The position numbers and the translations under genes are program-made. A stretch of 64,000 nt of DNA. Origin: Hemerocallis citrina (lineage: Eukaryota > Streptophyta > Magnoliopsida > Asparagales > Asphodelaceae). Under the pieces are notes generated by a model that searched no databases, had not been told where the DNA came from, and worked only from the letters and a program-made list of their open reading frames with translations. Of the stretch, positions 58,252-64,000 are shown piece after piece. Position 1 is the stretch's first letter; every line of letters begins with the position of its first letter. Location: positions 52,234,565 through 52,298,564 of the forward strand of contig CM030366.1 in NCBI GenBank assembly GCA_017893485.1, read 5' to 3'.

Positions 58252-59085
58252 ATTTACTCATAATTCAAATACCTGAGGACAATACTGTAGTGAAGATGTG
58301 ATGAAAGTAAAAGAAAAACACAAGTATGAGGGTCTCGAATTCACGGTGTGAGAGTTTTCACATGTTGTCTACATGATGCGTCATGTCATGACGTGAATCT
58401 ATCTCCAGAATTATCGGAATCGTAGCAACGCTTGTGGGGTGTTTGGTGACTACGTAGTGCCATCGTCCCATGACGGAGGAAAATTGTCCATAGACTGTCT
58501 ACATGATGCGTCATGTCATGACATGGGATGCCCCTCCAGGCTGTCTGGATATGGGCTCGTAACTCATAAAACATCTAAGAACTTACCGTAATTACCGTAG
58601 TAGTTAAATTCATAACGAGGGATTCAACCCTACAAGATAAAGTACAATTAAGGGCTTACCCTCGGATCTATGTAGAATGGGATGCATAGGTTCGAATAAG
58701 TGTGCATTAGTATCATGAAATATAAATAACTGCATTAAGGCTAAGTACACTAGCACACACGATATCAATAGGATAGTCCCTCCTTAGCTTTGTTTGTGAT
58801 CAAGTTTGTGTTTTCCAAGTAAGAGAAATTGATGTATCATATCCTAGCGTCAGTTGTATGCAACTGATGTACCCAGAGTTTCAATGTAGGATAAAATGAA
58901 TGAAAGGACTAGAGAAAGAATGCTACTCAAAGAAATGTTTCAACTGTTATTTTATTTGTGTATTATGTTGTATTTTACTTCCGCTACGTTGATGTAAACA
59001 TTGTTGTATAAAAATTATATGAAGTGAAGTGTAAAGATCTTGTGAAACTTTGAATTCAGGTCTATTTGGAATTCGGAGTGTTACA

Positions 59086-61920
59086 GAAGCTACAAGTGTT
59101 TGTTTGACACTTTTCCAGGATATATCTCCTCCAGCTAACAGGTAAATATAGCCTGATGTAGACTTTCTGCTATCTTGGCACCCAGCGAAATCAGAATTAG
59201 AATATCCTACGACCTCCAAATGATCTGATTTTCTATATGTGAGCATGTAATCTTTTGTTCTCTGAAGATACCTCATAACCCTCTTGGCTGCTATCCAATG
59301 GTCCATACCATGTTTGCTTAAATACCTGCCTAACATCCCAATAATGTATGTAATATCCGGACGCGTACATACTTGAGCATACATTAGACTCCCAACAGTT
59401 GATGCATAGGGGATCTTTTGCATTTCCTGAATTTCAAGGTTACTTTTAGGGCACTGACTAAGACTAAATTCTTCGCCTTTAGCAACAAGAGTATCTCCTG
59501 GACTACAATCTTGCATGGTAAACATTTTGAGTACTTTATCGATATATCCCTTTTGTGATAATCCAATAATACCTCAAGAACGATCTCGGTGTATCTGAAT
59601 TTCCAGTACAAAAGAGGCATCCCCAAGATCTTCATCTCAAAATGCTTGGACAGAAACCTTTTGGTTTCATGCAATAAGTCAATATGATTGGTGGAAAGCA
59701 ATATGTCATCGACAAACAGAACTAGGAATATATGCTTACTCCCACTGAACTTGTGATACACACAATCATCAACAATATTCATCTCAAAACCGAATGAGAT
59801 TATTACTTGATGAAACTTGTGGTACCATTGAAGAGAAGCGTGCTTGAGTCCATAGATGGATTTCGTCAATTTGCAAACCATATTCTTTGGATCTCCCGAC
59901 ACAGAATTTTCTGGTTGCACCATATAAATTGTCTCGTCATTGTCGCGATTGAGTAACCTCATCTTGACATCCATCTGATGTAGCTCAAGGTCAAGATGAG
60001 CAACAAGTGCCATAATAGTCCTGACGGAGTCTTTCGATGAAACTTGAGAGAAAGTATCTGTAATTTGATGCCTTCTTTCTGAATATAGCCTTTAGCTACA
60101 AGACGTGCCTTATATCTCTCCACATTACCATTTGCATCCCTCTTGGCCTTAAATATCCATTTACAACCAATTGATTTTGCATCTTCTGGTAATGGGACAA
60201 GTTCCCAAACTTTGTTGTCTTGCATGGACTTATACTCTTCATTCATGGCACTCATCCACTTTTGAGAGTTATAATCATGGCCTGAAGAAATGTGATTTGA
60301 TCATCTTCCATCATTCCATTGTCATCCTCATGTTCTTGGAGAAATACAATATAATCATCTAGAATAGCATTCCTCCTTTCTCTCGTGGATCTCTTTAATG
60401 GCACGGGTTCTTGAGGTTGTTGAGTTTGTTCTTTTTGAACAATTATCTCATTTTGAATAGGGGGTTGTTCAATATTGTCTTGTTGAGATTTCGAATTTAC
60501 TTCTTGATCAATAATAGTTGTGGGAAGCTGAATATTGCCAAAAGTGATAGTAGGAATTTTGTTTACCTTATTTCTCTCCCCAAACTCAACTTCCTCATAA
60601 AATGTTGTAATTCCCGTCTAAAAAATATTCCTAATTGTGGGATCATAAAACTTATAGCCCCTAGATCGCTCAGAAAAACCAATAAAGTAGTTGCTCACTA
60701 TTTTGGAGTCCAATTTCTTTTCATCTGGCCCGTAAGGCCTTGCCTCAGCTGGACATCCCCAAATCTGAAAGTGCTTTAGACTAGGGTTTCAACCTGTCCA
60801 AAGCTCATAAGGTATTTTTGCAGCTGCTTTAGTTGGTACTGAGAATGTAAGTTGTTGCCTTTAATGCTTGTCCCCATATGGACTCAAGTAAGGTGGAATA
60901 AGCAATCATACTCCTTACCATATCCTTAAGAGTCCTATTTCGTCTTTCAGCAGCACCATTCATGCTAGGTGACCCTGGCATGGTGTACTGTGGAACAATA
61001 CCGCATTCCTCTAGGAATTTAGCAAACGGTCCTGGACGTTGTTCACCTTAGCCATCATATCTACCATAGTACTCACCACCACGATCAGATCTGACATTTT
61101 AAATTCTTTTATTGAGTTTATCCTCAACTTCAACTTTATAAGCTTTGAACACGTCCAGAGACTGTGATTTTTCATGAATGAGATATAAGCATCCATAACG
61201 TGAGTAATTGTCTATAAACGATATAAAATATTGTTGACGATTCCAAGATGCCGTAGGAAATGGCCCACAAATATTTATATGAATCAATTCTAAGATGCGT
61301 GAAGATCTATTCGCACCTAATCTCTTAGTTTTGGTCTATTTTCCCTTTATGCAGTTTACACAGACATCAAAGTCTGTGAAGTCCAGGGACTCTAAATTGT
61401 CATCAGACACAAGATGCTCAACTTTACCTTTTGAGATATGACCTAAGCGCTTATGCCATATCGACGCTAAATTTTCCTTATTTAATTTACGTTTAGTACC
61501 ACGTGACTCTACATGCAAGGTTTCAATATAGGATGCAATTGTATCAAGCAAATAAAGGTTGTCATAACAATTCAAATAACCAGTTCCAACAATATTCGAA
61601 TTTAAAGACAAACTAAACTGATTGTTTCCAAATGAACAATAATATCCAAAATTTTCCAACAAAGAAACAGAAATTAAGTTTCGTCTAAAATTCGATATAA
61701 AAAAAGTGTCTTTCAAATCCAAATAAAAACCAGTCCCTAACAACAACCTAAAGTGCCCAACCGTTTTCACTTCTACCGATTTTCCATCGCCCACGAAGAT
61801 GTGTCTTTCACCATCATTTGGCTTTCGGCAGCTCAAGTAACCCTGCAGAGAAACACTTATTTGAGTAGTAGCACCATATTTTATCCACTAAGTGTTTCTA
61901 GGTACTGAAGACATATTAAC
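59086..61920 (-). pseudogene. pol: Copia-2 pol: protease, integrase, RT, RNase H (5' part)
   Basis: Protease region: WIKYGATTQISVSLQGYLSC, where the usual WWVDSGATTH Asp is lost (KYGA), then FVGDGKSVEVKTVGHFRLLL. Integrase: IWHKRLGHISKGKVEHL, DVCVNCIKGK, HINICGPFPTASWNRQQYFI, SFIDNYSRYGCLYLIHEKSQ, VRSDRGGEYYGRYDG and NGAAERRNRTLKDMVRSMI. A region dense in stops spans 60860-60260. RT: GCKWIFKAKRDANGNVERYK, QMDVKMRLLNRDNDETIYMV, SIYGLKHASLQWYHKFHQVI, FLVLFVDDILLSTNH. RNase H: CTRPDITYIIGMLGRYLSKH, GYSNSDFAGCQDSRKSTSGY and SWKSVKQTLVAS, where solo LTR D is inserted. Confidence 0.9.
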
Positions 61921-61926
61921 CTCAGA

Positions 61927-62770
61927 TTAGACCAGAGTAAGAAACATACCTTTCTTTGCACGCCATGCATGATATTTGGTACATTTCTTCTTCATATGTC
62001 CAAACTTGTTACAAAAGAAACATCTTTCTGTATCCTTCTGTTGTTTCTTTTGAGATGGACCCTTAGCTTTTTCATTCTCAGATTTTCTTTTCTTGACCTT
62101 ATCCTTAGAGGCATTAGCCAAGTAAGCACTGTCAGTCTTATCTTGTTTCAACCTTTCTTCCTCTTGCACACAGTGAGAAATGAGCTCATTTAGAGTCGAT
62201 TTTTCCTTTTTACAGTTGTAACTAATCTTGAATTGATTGAACTATGCAGGAAGCGATACCAAAACCAAAAGAACAAGCAATTCCGCAAGAAACTCAAGCT
62301 TAAGTGCCTTAAGTCTTGAAACAATATGGTACTTCTCCATAATGTACTCCCTTACATTTCCTCAACCCTTATACTTCATAGACATCAAAGAAGTCAGAAG
62401 TGTATTCATTTCAACCTTATCGGTTTTGGCAAAACGTTTCGCAATTTGTTCGAGGAAATTCTTGGCCTTATTAATCTCATCGGATTCTGTGCCCCTAAAG
62501 GCTTCTGAAATGGTATGTTTCATAATCATTAGACTCATGCGATTTGAACGATCCCACCTCTCAAAATCTCTTTTGTCATCAGGAGTGCTTTCCGCAGTGA
62601 GAGGTAGAGGTTGTTCATCCCTTAATGCATGGTCTAATTCCATACAACAAAGAGTTATTAGTAAGGTCCATTTCCAATCCCTGAAATTGGTTCCGTTAAG
62701 CATAGGAATAGAGTTGATATTAGCAGTTATTGAGGCAGCAGAAGATAAGCTTGCTGAATATAGAACAAAA
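61927..62770 (-). pseudogene. gag: Copia-2 gag
   Basis: SAASITANINSIPMLNGTNF, RDWKWTLLITLCCMELDHAL, FERWDRSNRMSLMIMKHTIS, NFLEQIAKRFAKTDKVEMNT and MSMKYKG then TGA or TAA near 62362; it continues GNVREYIMEKYHIVSRLKAL, NCKKEKSTLNELISHCVQEE and the zinc knuckle CFFCNKFGHMKKKC (about 62020). This is a UBN2-type gag of a common plant Copia family. Two or three stops. Confidence 0.85.
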
Positions 62771-63930
62771 TAAACAAAAATAAGCTCACATAAGAATCCT
62801 AAAATAATAAATTCAAATAATGGTTAATCTCATCTCAAGACACCACGCACAACATTAATATCAAGTCTTTGGACAGTAACATTAACTTTAAGCGGTACTC
62901 TTATTGTAGCAATCAAATATTGAAAATAAATCCTGTCAAATAATAAGTCATTCTTTGGAATGACATATTGTTCACATGGAACACCTTATAATTGTCACAT
63001 ATTTATCACTACAGATGTGTATGAAATTCGGTAAAATATCAACTTACCTTTGGGTTAGTTAATAAACGCATGAATTACAAACACAAAATCATCTTGATAT
63101 TATAAATAAATTAATCTACAAAAAAGAGGTCACTTTGGTAACATTATATTTCAATTAATCTATTTAAAATATTAGACATTGATAAGAAAATCCAAAACCA
63201 AAATGTGAATTTAATTGTTTCTCAGAAGGAATATCTTTACTTAACTTTACAATTTTATTTTATTTTAGATAAATAAGCTGAAGAATACAATTTCTAACAG
63301 TAAGATCCCATATCAATGAACAATCTAGGTTTAGGAGTGACTTATTTCTTAGGAAGGTCATTTGATAAAAAGATAATATCAAGTCAGTACATCCATATCA
63401 GAATCTTTACTGTTTTTATAATGTCAAGTACCAAATAAATATCTATATATCAAGTCTATTATCAAAGAAAATTGATAACAGAAAACAAAACAATCGGCAG
63501 CTCTCGCGCGTGCTGACATCAGCAATTATGCCCCTCAAGAGGGCCCCGCCACCGCCAGCACATACAAGACTACCTGCCTCACTCTTGGGTCCCGCCTCTG
63601 TCGTGCCACCACATGGGTGATGGCAACACAGCCCCAAAGCAGCAGGCATGTTGGTGCCTTTCAAACCAGGTGGCCCTACCACGATTCCTGTTTAATCCAT
63701 ACATTACCCCAACCAATCTCTATGGGGTAAACTCTATTAATTATTTTTATCTTAAAAATTCTTTATCAAAAATCCAAAACCATAATTAGTCCAGAACTTA
63801 TGTTTTTTTTTTCTTTTTTTTTAATGAATCTGAATTTTAGAAGACAAATACCATAAAAGGAAGATAAAAAAGAAACCTTAAATTTCTTAAACAAGAAACC
63901 CTAAATTCTTCAATTAATTCAGCAAAGATG
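62771..63930 (-). other. 5' leader of Copia-2
   Basis: About 1.16 kb between the primer site and gag. It is AT-rich except for a GC-rich island at 63490-63690 that ends in TGGGGTAA. An open frame across the island shows no known motif. Otherwise I see nothing recognisable. Confidence 0.5.
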
Positions 63931-63942
63931 GCTCTGATACCA
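63931..63942 (-). other. Primer-binding site of Copia-2, tRNA-iMet
   Basis: Minus strand TGGTATCAGAGC, a perfect plant Copia iMet site, two bases inside the LTR that starts at 63945. Confidence 0.9.
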
Positions 63943-63944
63943 AT

Positions 63945-64000
63945 TGATAAAATTTTACATACATAACACCTAAGCAACATGCATAAAACATTGATGTCAT
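63945..64000 (-). repeat. Inner end of the 5' LTR of Copia-2 (cut by window edge)
   Basis: TGATAAAATTTTACATACAT followed by TAAGCAACATGCATAAAACA, matching the start of the LTR at 44543. The rest lies beyond the window. Confidence 0.85.

Larger units (their letters stand above)
46628..58889 (+). other. Putative intron inside solo LTR D (interrupted by Copia-3)
   Basis: Donor-like GAG/GTAGGC followed by AATTTCTCTACTTC matches AAG/GTGGGT followed by AATTTCTCTATTTC in LTR A. The acceptor-like AATGTAG/G aligns with TATGCAG/G of A. Without Copia-3 the interval is about 2.3 kb. Confidence 0.4.
45835..59085 (+). mobile_element. Solo LTR D (about 3.26 kb), split by Copia-3
   Basis: Starts TGTAATATCCTAAA at 45835 and ends GGAGTGTTACA at 59085; perfect target duplication GAAGC (45830-45834 and 59086-59090). 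Copia-3 (48267-58251) is inserted with its own duplication. The two LTR parts add up to 3261 bp, close to solo LTR A (3290), and agree with A in order: ACGT cores, TATA box (46377), GGCCGGCCA, donor-like site (46627), tRNA-like modules, GATGTGATGAAAGTAA (58293), GGGATGCATAG (58680) and acceptor-like site (58889). Confidence 0.85.
44543..64000 (-). mobile_element. Copia-2: Ty1/Copia element, minus strand, runs off the right edge
   Basis: 3' LTR 44543-45081, polypurine tract 45097-45082, pol tail 45834-45474, then solo LTR D, then pol 61920-59086, gag about 62770-61927, a 1.2-kb leader, primer site 63942-63931 and the first 56 bp of the 5' LTR (63945-64000). TAAGCAACATGCATAAAACA is identical in both LTRs. 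Coding parts carry many stops in 61000-60300. Its lineage within Copia is not assigned; its gag and protease region are of the widespread WDRSNRMSLMIMK type. Confidence 0.9.

Noticed and set aside
63443..63682. Gly/Ala-rich minus-strand frame in the Copia-2 leader
   Set aside because: GC-rich island, no motif, precedes gag in a leader region.

Overview
The window reads as nuclear DNA of a flowering plant that consists almost wholly of nested transposable elements. I see no intact host gene. Evidence for a plant: Ty3/Gypsy chromovirus (Tekay/Del-like), Athila-like and Tat-like elements, Ty1/Copia elements including a Sirevirus-like one, a TRIM, a CACTA transposon, tRNA-iMet and tRNA-Asp primer sites, and LTRs full of AT microsatellites. 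I cannot name the species.

Layout. (1) 1-13132: a plus-strand Copia element (Copia-1) is the host of four insertions: a minus-strand Tat-like element carrying only gag plus satellite-like 3' repeats (1-3787, continuing left of the window), a 3.3-kb solo LTR (A, 3799-7088, TSD TCACT), a 264-bp TRIM-like solo LTR (7496-7759) and a 2.8-kb solo LTR (B, 8594-11402, TSD GCTTT). The Copia-1 3' LTR is 12349-13132. (2) 13133-14120: a LINE scrap and unassigned sequence. (3) 14121-21599: a minus-strand Athila-like element with two LTRs, decayed gag and protease, and no RT or integrase. (4) 21600-24907: Tekay-like pol copy 1, broken in the integrase by a TRIM whose 3' LTR is truncated. (5) 24908-32321: possible organelle-derived DNA, then the head of a long LTR in inverted orientation, a hairpin MITE in an AT array, and the tail of a long LTR in plus orientation that is split by a 3.66-kb CACTA element (TSD ATA). 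(6) 32322-43446: Tekay-like pol copy 2 with its 3.2-kb 3' LTR, split by a 5.3-kb minus-strand solo LTR (C) that holds about eleven copies of a 180-bp repeat. (7) 43447-44542: short palindromic repeats and an unassigned open frame. (8) 44543-64000: a minus-strand Copia (Copia-2) running off the right edge, split by solo LTR D (TSD GAAGC), which is itself split by a 9985-bp Sirevirus-like Copia (Copia-3, TSD ATTTA) carrying an extra ORF3.

All coding regions examined carry stops or frameshifts. Many stops look like C-to-T decay of CAG, CAA or TGG codons, as expected for methylated, silenced repeats. The points most worth a second look are not genes. The long Gypsy LTRs (A, B, C, D, the copy-2 3' LTR and the inverted head) share what looks like an intron lying inside the LTR. 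Two of them carry tRNA-like Pol III box modules at matching positions. An AGTCGACT palindrome is clustered in unrelated element families. The TRIM interior is similar to a segment of one of the long Gypsy LTRs.
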